Of a stretch of 64,000 nucleotides of DNA, positions 45,901 through 58,030 are shown piece after piece. The position numbers and the translations under genes were made by a program. The notes beneath the pieces were generated by a model. The model was not told the DNA's origin. It saw only the letters and a program-made list of their open reading frames with translations, and ran no database searches. The stretch is from Parus major (taxonomy: Eukaryota > Chordata > Aves > Passeriformes > Paridae), in NCBI RefSeq assembly GCF_001522545.3, contig NC_031769.1, positions 70,821,814-70,885,813 of the forward strand, read 5' to 3'. How positions within the stretch are numbered: position 1 is the stretch's first letter; every line of letters begins with the position of its first letter.

Positions 45901-48900
45901 GAGAATTATCACTGGACAGCAGCATCTACAGTTCTCACAGGAGTTCTGTAAGAGGTTTATTATACTCCCAGATTTTTTTGAATTTGGGCTTCAGGTATTA
46001 TTTTATAATTACTGCTCCAAAGGGAAAAAAAAAAGCACTTGCACAGAGGTTTGTCCTACAACCTAGCAAAGTACTTGCATATATTGTCCATTTCTAACTG
46101 GATAGAGAGAGGATTTGAATATCAAAATTCTTCTGTCAGGCCAGTGATATAATGTGCAAGTCAGTAGCTCTTCTCTCACTTAAAGTGCAGTTGTGCTTTG
46201 ACGGGAGGTGGAAAAGGACAGAGAGAAGTCTTTTGCATGCTTTTGCATGTATCACTACAGAACAAACCTGACTCATTGAAAGAAGGAAATCATGAGATAC
46301 GAAAGGTTTTTCTTTTATCTATATAGATAGACTCATCTATGTTTTTCTCCCCTATGATTTTGTTCTTTGTCTTCTTTCAATGCGTGGTGTTTTTCTTATC
46401 ACTATTTTTTATTATTTACACATTGTTTCACCATTCCAAATTCTGTCTATTCTTTTTTCCTCTTCCTGTTTTATTCTCAGTTTGCAGTATTTTTCATCGT
46501 CAGGCAGTTTTTTTGTCCTTTTTCTACCTTTTCTCTTTTGTCTCATTTCTCCTCCTCTTATGTAGGAAAGAAACAATAAAGAAAATGCAAGTAAAAATAT
46601 GCTGGTGCATCCATATGAGACTTTGTAGAATTAAATGCAACAAGTTTGTGTTATGCAGAAATAAAATCAATCAATCACAATTAAAATACCAGCCAGTTCA
46701 ATATTGTAACTCAAATATTTATTAAAAATTAATGAGTGATTACAGTATCTGTTCCCCTGCATATGTCTAGCTTCTAAGTGTTACAGAATCCATTCAGTTT
46801 CTTTAAATTAAAAATGGATTATATAAACATGGTATTTCATTACTGAGGTTCATTCTTTTGTGAAATAGTGTTATTTGTAAACTGCTTTTCTAAGGACAGC
46901 TAGTTAAAAACACTATTAGAATAAAACGCGTCTGAAGCCCAGGAACAAATAACAATGTACTGCTGGCAGTAGGCTTGGAGGAAAAATCCAGTGTGACTTG
47001 CATTACACTGAGCGATTTAATTCTTTGGACTATGTCAAGATTTTATATATGGATGGTATTGTTCCTTGCAATCGTTCCAGTCAGAAAGGGACTGCATATA
47101 TCAGCTGGCCAATTGATTGATTTAAAATAAAAAACTGAAATAAGATACAATGGGGTACAAAATTCTTTTCCACAGATACGGAATCAATATTTCTGTTGCC
47201 TTTATTAACCCTTACATGTTAATCACCTGATTAATAGCTAACAGCCAGGCTTGGAGGAATAGGTTTTGGGTTTGCTTTATTTTCTTCCACACTCCTTCTA
47301 TCTTTCATGTGGTGACTTTTTTGCTAGATAGGTAACTGAACCAGCTAAATGCTTTTAGTCAAAGGAGCATGAATGCAAGACAGGGATAAAGAACCTGTGG
47401 GATGTAGGTATCCCTGCGATTTCAATATGTTTTGTCTTGATGTAAAGATGAACCTTACACAGAACTGATTTTTAACAGAAGAGGTGAACTTTTACATGCA
47501 ATCTTATATCTGAAATTTTCCTGAGAGGCCAGGCATTTCTCTCTGACACTTAATTTACTTCTTTTTATTTGGGACAGAGCATGGCCTTTGTTCATTACTA
47601 AAACAAGCACCATTCCACTTATTTCAGTACAGAAACAGATCCTTGCTAGATGAAATATCATGCACTGTACCTTTTCAGATAATATTCTTCTTCAGTAGGA
47701 GTTAAAATTCCCCTTGCACTTTGTCAACGCAAGCTGTGATTCTGTGGATGGATGAAAGTATCAGCCGGCAAAAAGGGGAATATCAGCTCAGGTTACACAA
47801 TTACATTATTTTTCTCAATAGGTCAAAATGAAACAAAATGTTCTATTTGACTCAGTGTTTTTCTTGTATTTTTTTTCTCCACCATTTCTTGACATTTTGG
47901 ACTGAGTTAAGTTAAATCTTACTCACCAATCTCTAAGCAAAATTTTCCCCATCATCTTGGGCCTTGGTTTTATTTTGTCTGCATCTTAATGTCAAGTGGT
48001 TAAAGGGCAGAAGATATCTCCTAGCTGTTTTTTCCTTGCCAAAGGCCACAGAGACCTAGATTAAATACTTACTGGAAAAATGAAAAAGAAACCAAAAAAA
48101 GAAAAAGAAAAAAAAAGTTATCATTTGTGTTTACACTATATTTAAACCTATTTCCTGTAAGTAGTCCAGTGCTCTCCTTGGTATCCTGTTTTACTATTTA
48201 GAATAGAAGATATTAGCTACGGGATGAGGACTGCAGAAAAAACAAGCTTCTGAAATGTTATGACAAAGATACAAATTATTGTTTCTTTTCATTCTTTTCT
48301 CTGCCAAATAAAAAACAACAAAAAACACAGCCCTTCTGGAGATGTATAATGATAAAGGCAGCAACCGATGCAGCTGTCTCACTAGATATCTTCAACCAAA
48401 TTCAATAAAAAATGAGTTATGTGAACTCATGTCTCTGCCTTCCCCATTGAGATGCCAAAATCTGGATGAGTGAGTACATGATTTGAGAGCCCATGTTTTA
48501 GGGATAAAAATAGCTTTTTCTGTTGCATTTGCAGGTAGATATCTAGGCAGAACATGAACAAGCACATTAATGAAATAAAATCAAGCTTGACTAGAAGAAG
48601 CAAGTTTCTGTCTAAAAAAGGCTTTGTTTGTAGTGCAGTTGGCAGTTCCTTTGAAATAATGGGGCTGCACTGACTGGCACTAATAAGCATGGCCAGAGGA
48701 ATTTCAGATCAAAAAATAAATGAAGCAGAGCAAAGTAGGACAAAGGTGTTGCCAAGTGCCCTTCTTTCAAACATACAAAGATGTGTCAGTGTAAGAATAA
48801 TGCGTTCAGATCTGCTCAGCAAATCCAGGAACACAAACTGCAGGTTTGATCAGAGATGGAGAAATTTCCCTTATTTGTGAGATATCTGTGTGTTTATAAA

Positions 48901-51900
48901 ATAATGACTGAGGCAGGTGACTAGCTTTAGCTGAAGGTTTCTCAGGCTCTCTTGATTTTTACCAGGTCCTAAAAGTGTTACAAACATCTTCATAATGGAG
49001 GATGTAACAGTGAATGACTCACAGATGAATTTGTTATGCTGTCAAGTGCTGCTTTCCAAACACAGCTTGCTTATTACTACAGTGGCAGATACACAAAAGT
49101 CTGTGGGGATGGTTTTGTTTTGGGTTAAGGGTTTTTTTCCCTTGTGTGTGTAGTTTTTCTGCCTATATCCACTGTTTTACATAGATGGTATATTTACATT
49201 GGAAACAAGAAATATTAAGAGTGTGATTAGAAGATAGATATGAATCAGCTGGGTTTTGCCTAAGAATATTGTGAAAGCTTACAGTTTCCAAAATTTCTGA
49301 ACATTTATCTGTGCATGTTTGTTTACAGGGGTCCACTACACCATATGCACACAATGGTGCCCAGGTTTGGACTCCACAGGAAATTTCAATGTGCTAACAG
49401 TTAGCACTTTATTGTGGACACACCCTTTACTTCCAAATGCACAGCACTTCAGCTTCAGGGTAAGAAAAGTCACCTTCCCTCATTTCCTGGTAGTAAAATT
49501 AATGGATTCCAGATAATGAAATAACTTCCCTGTAGATCTGGATCATTCCTTGGTTAGTATCTGCAGCCTAGGAAAGCACAGCAAGGCCCCACCAATCATT
49601 TCTGTGCTTGTTCTGGAAATTCTCTCTCATGGAGAGGAAATAACAGGGTTTGTCTTGTTAGTACAAGTGAAATCAGCTGCTGAGAGAAGGCAGAATGAAG
49701 GACCCTGTGGATAGCAGTCTCCCTGAGACTGAGACTGATCTTTCTTCCTTTTGGGAGAAAGAATTCTTTCAAATTCCTTATGTTAGTCTGTAATGGTAAA
49801 AAAATACCCAAAGTTGTCAATATCGGGACATAATCACAACTGTCCATTTTACACTGAACACCAAGGCAGCAAGTTCTAAATGGTTTATCCCAGAGACACA
49901 GGATTTGTGCAGCAAAAGACATGAGGACTGCTCATGTAAGCTGTTGTGGGGGTCTCTTTACTCCTCTGTGCATAATGGTCTTACAGTCAGGATCACTACA
50001 AAGATTAACTATGCTGGATTCACATAGAAAAAAAGAATTAATAACTTGGAAATTCTTAGAGTTTGTTGTTTGTACATTTTTGCTCACATATAGGCCTTGT
50101 AGAACTAATATCCCTTACACTCACCTTGCAAAGTGTAAAGATTTATATTGGAAACATATACCTCCAGCAACGCAGGATAGCTTGTTGTAATCTAGCCTCT
50201 TCTGAACAATACTTAATTTATAAGAATGTGGAACTCATTATAGCTAAGCTCTTATATATTACTGTCTTTCTTGCTTGTTTTCCTCCTCAGAGGAGAGAAA
50301 TATTGACTAGGGAGGAAAAGTGTAGATCTGGAACAGCATTTCGTTCCTGTAAAATTACTATTAATCTGAAATGATTTTCCATTTACTGTATTTTGCTCAG
50401 TGATCAGAGGAAGAATGTATTAATTTTTCATTGCATTTGTTTTCATGGAAAATCTGGTGATTACTATTATTAGGATTATGGACTGAATAATTTTTCCTTG
50501 TAACACATGCTTTCACGGGTCCAATTGGTTGTGTATTAACAAAACAAAGAAGCAGCAGAAGTGTTTTTTTCCTGAGCTCAGGTAAGAATATAGGCAGATT
50601 TATGGGTTTTTCTTTTTCTTGAAGGCTGTTAAAAAATATAAAATTTGGTATGTGTCCCCCTTCAGTAGGATAGCTGTAAGAACTTTTTCTTTCCTGCAAA
50701 AGAGAAAAGTTTTGAGACTTATCATTGCTTTCCTTATGTGTTTTGTGTGTATCTATCAAAGAGGTAAAATTGTCACTCTCCATCCTGGCTTCCGCACATT
50801 GTAATACCTTGGTCTTTCCTTAATTTATCTGGAAGCTATGTAAACATAATACTGATGTTCAGTTTCCTTCATAAAAATTACAAGTAGTGTTGTTTCTTCT
50901 TCATTTTGAGTACCTCTCTTCTTTTTCATGGTGAGTTACTAAAACTTGAGAATTTCATTCTGCACATCTTGATTTTTTATTCCAATTCCACATGAAAGAA
51001 TGATTCCTCAGTTTTCTTACTGTTTTGTAATAGAGTGGGTTTGTCTTTCATTGATTTCCTTATTTTGAAAACTTTTACAAAGCAAGACTTTATATGCTAG
51101 TAGGTCCTACTGGATTATCTGAATTTCTGAACACTAGTTCATCACAGCTCTTATGCTCTATCAGCAAAACACAAAAACAGTTTCAAAACCAGACCTGGGA
51201 TATCAATGGTGAAACAGTGCTGCAAACAAATGTCTCATGCCCTATCCAATGAATATTTCAGCATTCAATATTGCCTATTGGTTGTATATAGTTAATGAAA
51301 AAACAAAAAATTATCCTAATATTCTAAGGGTATGTAGCTATAAAAATGACTAAAGAATAGCTAGAATTTTATGTTGTATGTAGAACCTACCTGCGGGAAA
51401 GCTTTACTTTATGGAGTCATTTAGACATTGACAGCCTAAGATTTAAGATAAGCCATTCCTGAGTTTTGCAGTATTTTCAAAGAAATAAAATTATGCTCAT
51501 ATGTTTCTCAAGTTTCACAGAAGTCAGTTAGTCTAGTTTTCTTGCTTCTGGATATGCAAGTTAAAAATGAATATGTATGGACTAGAAATAAGAATTTTAG
51601 GTTTTTATTTACAATGCCGAGAGATTTTTTGACACTTAAGAGATTAAAATGATTTGTAGCTCTCTACCTATAAAGTGCATTGTGTACTTGAGGTTTTCTA
51701 TACAAATTTTATTTGTACTGTAATGTAATAACAAGTATAAAAAGGCAGAATTATTTATATTAACAGTAGAACAGCAGCACTCATTTCTTTCTTATGTTGA
51801 TGTCTCAGAGATTTTAGAAAGATGTTATATGTATATGCTCAACAAATTTCTTTATGCATTTCTCATCGTATTTTCTTTTCCTGGGCATTTTAGGGTAAGG

Positions 51901-53574
51901 ATAAATTCACTTAATAACTCCGTGTGCCTTCATTTTAAAAATATTGACTATTTGTCTCCTGAATAATTGCTGTATTGGTGATTGCTTTCAAAAAAAATTT
52001 AAAGCTCTGCACAGTGAATAGACTGGTAGTAAAAAATTATATGCTAAATAATTTATTTTTTCAATCTTCCAATCTAGGAGAAATGATCTTGCTTTAAAAA
52101 CAAACCAGAAATGCATATAGCAGAGCACTATAAAATCAGTATCATTTATTTTATTTATTTTTTTTCTAGAAGGAGTCTTTATAAACATAGCTACAGTGGC
52201 ATGCTAACAGCTCAGTAAGTCGATCATTCAGGACACTTACTCTACCATAAGTGACAATAAAAGATAGTTTGCTCCACAAAATCAACCATGTGCATTGAAC
52301 CAACACAATGTAATAAACAGAAATATTGTTCATGTAAGTTGAAGACATTATAAATCTTTTTGTAATCCTATAGAATCTTTTCTATAGAAACTTGACTAAT
52401 AACTCTAAGATGCTATTTGCCATCTATGAGATGTCTTTATATATGCTAAACTTCATAAAAGACCCTATTGGAGTGCTATGACTACAGATGGCAATGGATT
52501 TTCTATATTTTCTGAGTTTTATTATTCAAAATCCTTTCTAATTGTTTAATTAGCAGGGATAGGAAACTCTAGTCACATATCTCAGGTGGGGTCCAGAATG
52601 GGTTTGAAGGCAGTTTCAAAGGGTGGAACTGTGAATGGGAAAATTAAGAAATTTCTTTGCTTTAAATGCCTTGACTTGGCAGTTAAGGAAAAAAGTAAGC
52701 AGGTGGAATGCTGTTCTGAAGAGATCCAGAGCATTATGAGAACTGAACCAAGTCACAAAAAATTTTACATGTATCTAGAGAAAACTCTTTGGGATAATTA
52801 TTTTGGGATATTTTTTTGATATAATGCTTGTAATAGTAATAACATACATATATTACTATTCATTATCATATTATAGCCAGCAAAAAGTCAACCTCTCTAT
52901 TTATAATTTGGTATTCCTTCACAATTTCTCACTCAGTCCTGTACCTTGCAGGCTCAAGAAACCTCATGTATCCAGTTTTTCTTTATATGAACTGTTAATA
53001 GCTTTACTCAACATTGCTGACCGTTTGTCCTCTGAGAGAAGAGGACTAACAACATACATAATTTGCAAGATTTGACATATGATGGGTCTGCACAGTGGTA
53101 AAATGTTTTTTTATTATTATTTTCCTATTTTTTTTCCTAATAGCCTGTAACATTGCATATTTTCACCTGTACTGAATTTAGATTTTCTTGTTATTTGACT
53201 GTACAGCTCAAAGAACATTCTCTTGCCTGGTATTCCAGAATATATGCGCACATCATTGCACATATCAGACTGAGATTCAGTTTTGTTATTTTTTTCTACA
53301 GTGTGTTACACTGTATAAATACTGAGCTTTGGCTTCCTAATTTTGTCGATTTAGTACCATGAACTTGCAGTTATTACTGCATTACTGCAGTTCATTGCAA
53401 TCAGCATTTGCTGGCTGTATTTTGAGTGGTATTATATGCTAACAGCCTTTGCTACTTCTCTGATATTACCATATCAGTTATGAATTTAGTATTGAGCACA
53501 TTTCATGTGATTCCACCAATGTCTTTCATGCGTCATGGAAAATTATAATTTATTCTGTGACTTTTATCTTTCAA
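42961..53574. other. Long AT-rich stretch with no recognisable gene
   Basis: More than 10 kb without an exon or repeat family that I could recognise. The frame at 46339-46725 (plus) is a Phe/Leu/Ser-rich reading of a T-rich stretch that superficially resembles membrane segments; frames 46367-46579 and 46380-46565 overlap it in the same region, as expected from composition. Frames at 49596-49922, 50063-50374 and 50397-50783 are likewise unsupported. The G/T-rich tract is at 43106-43205. Confidence 0.6.
43106..43205 (+). repeat. G/T-rich low-complexity tract
   Basis: The plus strand is nearly all T and G, with units like GTTTTG and GTTGTT. It is the mirror type of the A/C-only tract at 35531-35667. 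The hydrophobic frame 43088-43321 is a by-product. Confidence 0.85.
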
Positions 53575-53890
53575 CCTGTTTAATCCCTGTGAAATCTTGT
53601 TATTCCTTGGCCATTTAGTTTCTTCAAGAATTATTGATGATAAATCACGTCAAAAACTTCTTGGAAGTCAGACTAGACTGTAACAAATGCATTTCCTTTT
53701 TCCATGTACCAGCTTTTTCAAGAAACTCCATCAGGTCCTTGATGTCTTTGATGTGTCTTACAGAAAACATGTTGACTGCTTCTCAGTGTATTGTATCCAT
53801 ACACTAAATTCTGTTTCTTATTATAGTTTCTATCAATTTTCCTGGCAAAGGCACCAGAGATATTGGTCAGTAGTTCCACAGAATTCCAAG
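53575..53890 (-). pseudogene. Old LINE reverse-transcriptase remnant (CR1/L3-like)
   Basis: On the minus strand the sequence encodes scattered but ordered pieces of a LINE reverse transcriptase, the enzyme that copies element RNA at the insertion site. 'RSSQHVFCKTHQ' (about 53745-53785; family SQHGFxxGRSCLTNL) is followed by 'SDFQEVFDVIYHQ' (about 53635-53673; family LDFxKAFDxVPH, palm motif A with its aspartate kept) and 'FLKKLNGQGI' (about 53605-53634; family LLxKLxxxGI). An upstream stretch near 53834-53887 may correspond to the NYRPVSLTSxPGK block but is less clear. Stops and frame shifts show that it is dead. The high divergence suggests an insertion much older than the CR1 3' ends at 5421 and 19201. 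Sequence to about 53935 may still belong to it. Confidence 0.75.
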
Positions 53891-56689
53891 AAAAAGAAGC
53901 TTAACAGGTGTTATCCTCCAGCCTGCTGGTGTTTGTAAAGAATTAAGGGAGAGGTTTTGCACCAAAGCAGTAGATCATTGTTTCAAACTCAGATTTTTCC
54001 AGAAGTGCCACATGAATATGCAATAGGCATTTATTAGTCCCTACTCTTCTATCAACATTGTGTTTCTTTCTTCTTTTATTCCATCTTTTTTTACTCCTTG
54101 TGATATTGTGCATCTGCCTATGTTACAGGCTCTCCAAATAACAGAACTCCAACTGGGTTTCTAATACGTTACATTGAAAAAAATGAAAAAATTAAACAGT
54201 TGAAAATAGATTAATCCAAGCAAAAATAACTGAAATCACAATCATAATAAACAAAACAAGTGCAAAGGTGGAAATCAACAGGCCATGGTTTATGTCCCAG
54301 ACACAGACTTAACTAATAAAGAAAAAAATTCTCTGGCAATTTGAATGCCCCTGATTTGAAACTGGTACCAGTAAAAAAGGTTCTTAAAAACAATGGTAAA
54401 TAAGCTTTCAAATCCCATTTGTCACATCCACCCCACTATGTGGCATCAAATGAGGGACCACCCATTCATGCATACCATTCCAAGAATCATTAAATAACTC
54501 ACAAGGACAGGTCTGGCTGATATGCTGAAATTATGCTGTCTAAATCTCACATCTATGAGTTGAACATTTAAACTCTCCTGTCTAATTCCAGTCTTACCAC
54601 CTTTTTTCAACCCTTCTTTCCTATTTATTTGTTTTCTGTTTAATTGCATCTAATACATTCAGTCAAAACTACTGTGAGCTGTGACCAGCAAAACAGCTAC
54701 ACGTTCTGTCACAAGCAACCTGACACAGATATGATTTTGCTTATGGCTGCTGAAGTCAGAAGAGGCTGGTGGCTGCTGCTCAAAAGCAGCAAGGTTACAA
54801 ACAGCAGTGACCATCACAGACACAAATGGCGTTTTGCTTGTCTTTTTATTTTGTTTTCTGCACTTTCTTGTATATTTTTCTTCAAAGCAACAGGTGTTTT
54901 GTTTTTTTTTTTCACCACAAATTCAATTCATTTCACCTTACTTTGCCTTAAAAAGAACAGTTGTTTTCATCTTTACCTAGTATACCACCAAACTATTTTT
55001 CCCTCGGCAATTTCTCAGAAATAGTGAGGGAAATAAATTAAAAGACCTTGTCAAAATGAAGACTAAAATATTTTCTATTTCAAGCTTTAATTATTTTTTA
55101 TATCTTTCACTGCCCTCTAAGAAGAATCTAGCCTTCTGAGACCTCTATTAAAATCTGTGAATCTTAACAGTCCGTTGTTGAATGGCAACATTGTCTTTGC
55201 ACCTTTGTTTGACACCCTGGGCTCAAGTATTTCGTCTTTTTACAGAAAAGTATTTTTACTTTACAGAGTTCCTGACACCCTTCTTTGTTCTGGACAGAAG
55301 TCCCACTTCATTGTCAAGAAACAAACATATAGGGGCTGACTGTCTTCATTAGCTGCTGCTGGTTTAGATTTGACTCTGTCACTCATTCAGAACAGAAGTT
55401 ATGGACACGGGAAGCAGTATTCTCTGAAGGAAATGTGCCCTTGAGGAGGCCTAGGTTGGATATTGTAGGAAGGTTTCTCAGGGAACTCACAACCTAATTA
55501 TAGAAAGGTAAGCCAGAATCAAAAGCATAACAAACAGCTGGAGAGGAAGGATGAAAAAAACACAGTGAGAGCATATTTGTTTTACTGCTAGACTTATTGG
55601 AATTCTGAAATAAATGACAGTTTATGTGCTGGAGTGAGTGTAAGCAGCTGTTCTGTTAATTTCACTTCTTCCCATGTGTGCTAGTCCTAACAGGATTTCA
55701 TTGGAAACACAAGAGGTAGAGGCAGGAATGTCAGAGCAAACACTTCTTTTTTCCCAGTTCTTTTGTCCCTATTAAGGAAGAATCATGAAATGCTTTACTG
55801 TTTCCTCCAGTGACAGAAAGAAAGATGGGATCTAAATGTGGAAGTACAATGAAGTATGTGCTATTGCTTTGTTAGATGCTCTTACTGTCCAATGTTTATA
55901 AATTACAGAATTGTGGAGACTTGAATACTTTAGACAAGTTCTTTTCCTCTTTAATTGGGATTTTTGGAGACTTGTAAGGTTCTGTATCATTATAGTAATT
56001 CACAATATAAACATATTTTATATTTTAAATGTATTTTTAAATTTATTTTTATATTTTAAATGTATTTTTTTATTTTAAAGGCCTTCTGCCCTTTGATGAA
56101 AAAAATTTCTCATTTTATGGATGGAGGACACATACAGACAGTGGAAAACTAGGTTGCTCAGTCTCATAGGAAATCTGAATATGCAGATAAGGAATATGCT
56201 CAGGAGACACTGGGTCTTAAAACTGCTGTCCTAACCCCTTGTCTTTGAGTAATTGTCTGTACTTACTTGTGCATAAGTTAATCTCAAGATTAAAAATGGC
56301 AGATCCCTAATTGGTTGCCTTTGCAGTGTGAAGTAGTAGACACTGTGTAGAGTAGTGTTTCCTAAACACTTACACATTTTGCACTGTTTGTGGCTCAAGG
56401 TATTTTGTAATCTGTAGCCACAAAAGTTGCCTTTGTATATGATGTCACTCAGTAGTTTTTTTTCCAAAAGTTAGTCTAATCAACCCTGAAACACTTTAAA
56501 TACCATGTAAAGATGACTTAAAAATGTAACTGTACATTTCTTTTATGGACAAAGTACCTTTATGTAATCCAATACTCACTAATTATTACTCCAAAAAGTA
56601 GCTGTGCACAATAATTTCAGATTCATTTTTTCCAAGTCAGTCGGAATTCTGTTAATAAAAATAATACACCTCCTTGGCTGCCCTTTATG
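53891..56689. other. AT-rich DNA with no recognisable gene
   Basis: No coding feature was recognised; 54644-55024 (plus) is an unsupported frame. A 19-bp direct repeat (ATATTTTAAATGTATTTTT at 56020-56038 and 56051-56069) occurs in an A/T-only stretch. Confidence 0.6.
56020..56069. repeat. 19-bp direct repeat in an A/T-rich stretch
   Basis: Two identical 19-mers start 31 bases apart, probably a slippage or local duplication product. Confidence 0.85.
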
Positions 56690-56920
56690 CAGTTAGAATT
56701 CTTCTCTCTGCAATCATACACAAACCAATGCAGTTGCTCTCCTCTGTTCCTGCTCCAGTCCAGCTACATCCTTCCTGTGCTGGGGGGGTCACCCCTGCAC
56801 TCAGTATGCATGGTGTGACCACATGATGGGTTTATAGTGGTAGTTTATCCTGGTTGATGCTCCACTGCATTCCTAATAATCCCTATTAGTCTGTCTGCTT
56901 TTTTGCTTTTATTTTTTTTT
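56690..56920 (-). mobile_element. Doubtful CR1-like trace
   Basis: Words such as 'ctccagtccagctacatcc' (56753) and 'cctaataatccctattagt' (56872) resemble the minus-strand reading of old CR1-type LINEs as I remember them. The match is patchy and no coding motif was confirmed. Confidence 0.35.
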
Positions 56921-56963
56921 ATTTAGTTACTTTTTTAATTTGTTTGTGTTCCCAAAGGAAGAC

Positions 56964-56996
56964 ATAAGAGATATAAGAAATAAGAGATATAAGAAA
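56964..56996 (+). repeat. 16-bp tandem duplication
   Basis: ATAAGAGATATAAGAA is repeated directly (56964-56979 and 56980-56995). It is a small slippage-type duplication. Confidence 0.9.
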
Positions 56997-57512
56997 GCAA
57001 ACAAACAAGAAACCCCATCATAGGTTTTTGGACTGTTTTGTCATTTAAAAGTATTCATGATACTTAGAACATCTCTTTTGTTTGGTTTGTTTTTGTTGTT
57101 TTTTATTTCCCTTGAGGTACTATGTTTGGTATTTTTTTGAAGTTAAAACAAAAAATAATATACAGTAACTTCCTAAGAAAGAGAAATTTAAAAACATCAA
57201 TTTCTTTCTAGGATCTCTCATCCATCTGACTTCATCATGGGTGAGATGAGCTGCTCAAACTTCTGTATCTTAGACCAGGAATATTATGAGAGCATGAAGA
57301 GGATAAAAATTCATCTTAGCATGCATTAGAAATTGAAGTCCATTGAAATTAGCTTGTTCTGTTAAAGCAACATCACTTTTAAAATCCTTTATTTTCTAAA
57401 AGAAAATACTTGGAGGGAAAATACTGCACTAATTATTACTAGTTACTATTAACTAAGTACATTTTCAGTATGATATGTTTGCTAAGGTGAAACTTCTCAA
57501 TAATGTGCAACG

Positions 57513-58030
57513 TTAGACTAGACTAGACCAGACTACGCTAGGCTAGGTTAGACTAGAAAGAAATGTTGAGCTGGAAAGAACCCACAATGATCATCTAATC
57601 ACTGCCTAAAACTGCCTAAACTCTTCAGAACTGACTAAAAGCTTAGGAAGCCTTTTTCTACTGGTTGACCACCCTCTAGGTAAAGAAATGCTTCTTAATG
57701 CCAAGCTTGAACTTTCCCTTCTGCAATTTTGAACCATTCCTACAGGTCCTATCACTGGATACCAGGGATAAGAGGTCAGCCCCTCCCTCTCAATTTATCC
57801 TTCTCAGGAAGCTGTAGAAAACAATGAAGTTGCCACTTAGCCTCCTTTTTTACAAATAGACCAGCACAAAGTGTTCAGACAGTCCTCAGAGGACATTTGT
57901 TTCAGCTCTTTCACCAGGTCTGTTTTCCTCCTCTGGATGCACTCAAGTGCTTTAACAGCCTTTTTAGATTCTGAGGAATCAGAGCTGTACACAGTACTCA
58001 GAATGAGGCCACATCCACACTAAATATATC
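57513..58030 (-). mobile_element. CR1 LINE, 3' portion with an unusual tail
   Basis: The plus strand reads as the reverse complement of a CR1 3' region. 'gaaagaacccacaatgatcatct' corresponds to the end of the element, 'ctggttgaccaccctctaggt' (57660), 'ccattcctacaggtcctatcactgg' (57733), 'gaagctgtagaaaacaatga' (57808), 'cctctggatgcactc' (57931) and 'gagctgtacacagtactcagaatgaggcc' (57982) follow in family order. The position of the 3' tail (57513-57556) is filled by GACTA/GGCTA-type pentamers instead of the usual 8-mer-like ATTCTATG tail. It is 5'-truncated near 58030 and has no intact frame. It belongs to a different CR1 type from the 5421 and 19201 copies, because the internal words differ. 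Confidence 0.8.

Noticed and set aside
46339..46725. Hydrophobic frame resembling a membrane protein
   Set aside because: It is a T-rich stretch; T-rich codons give Phe/Leu/Ser automatically, and three frames overlap in the same place.
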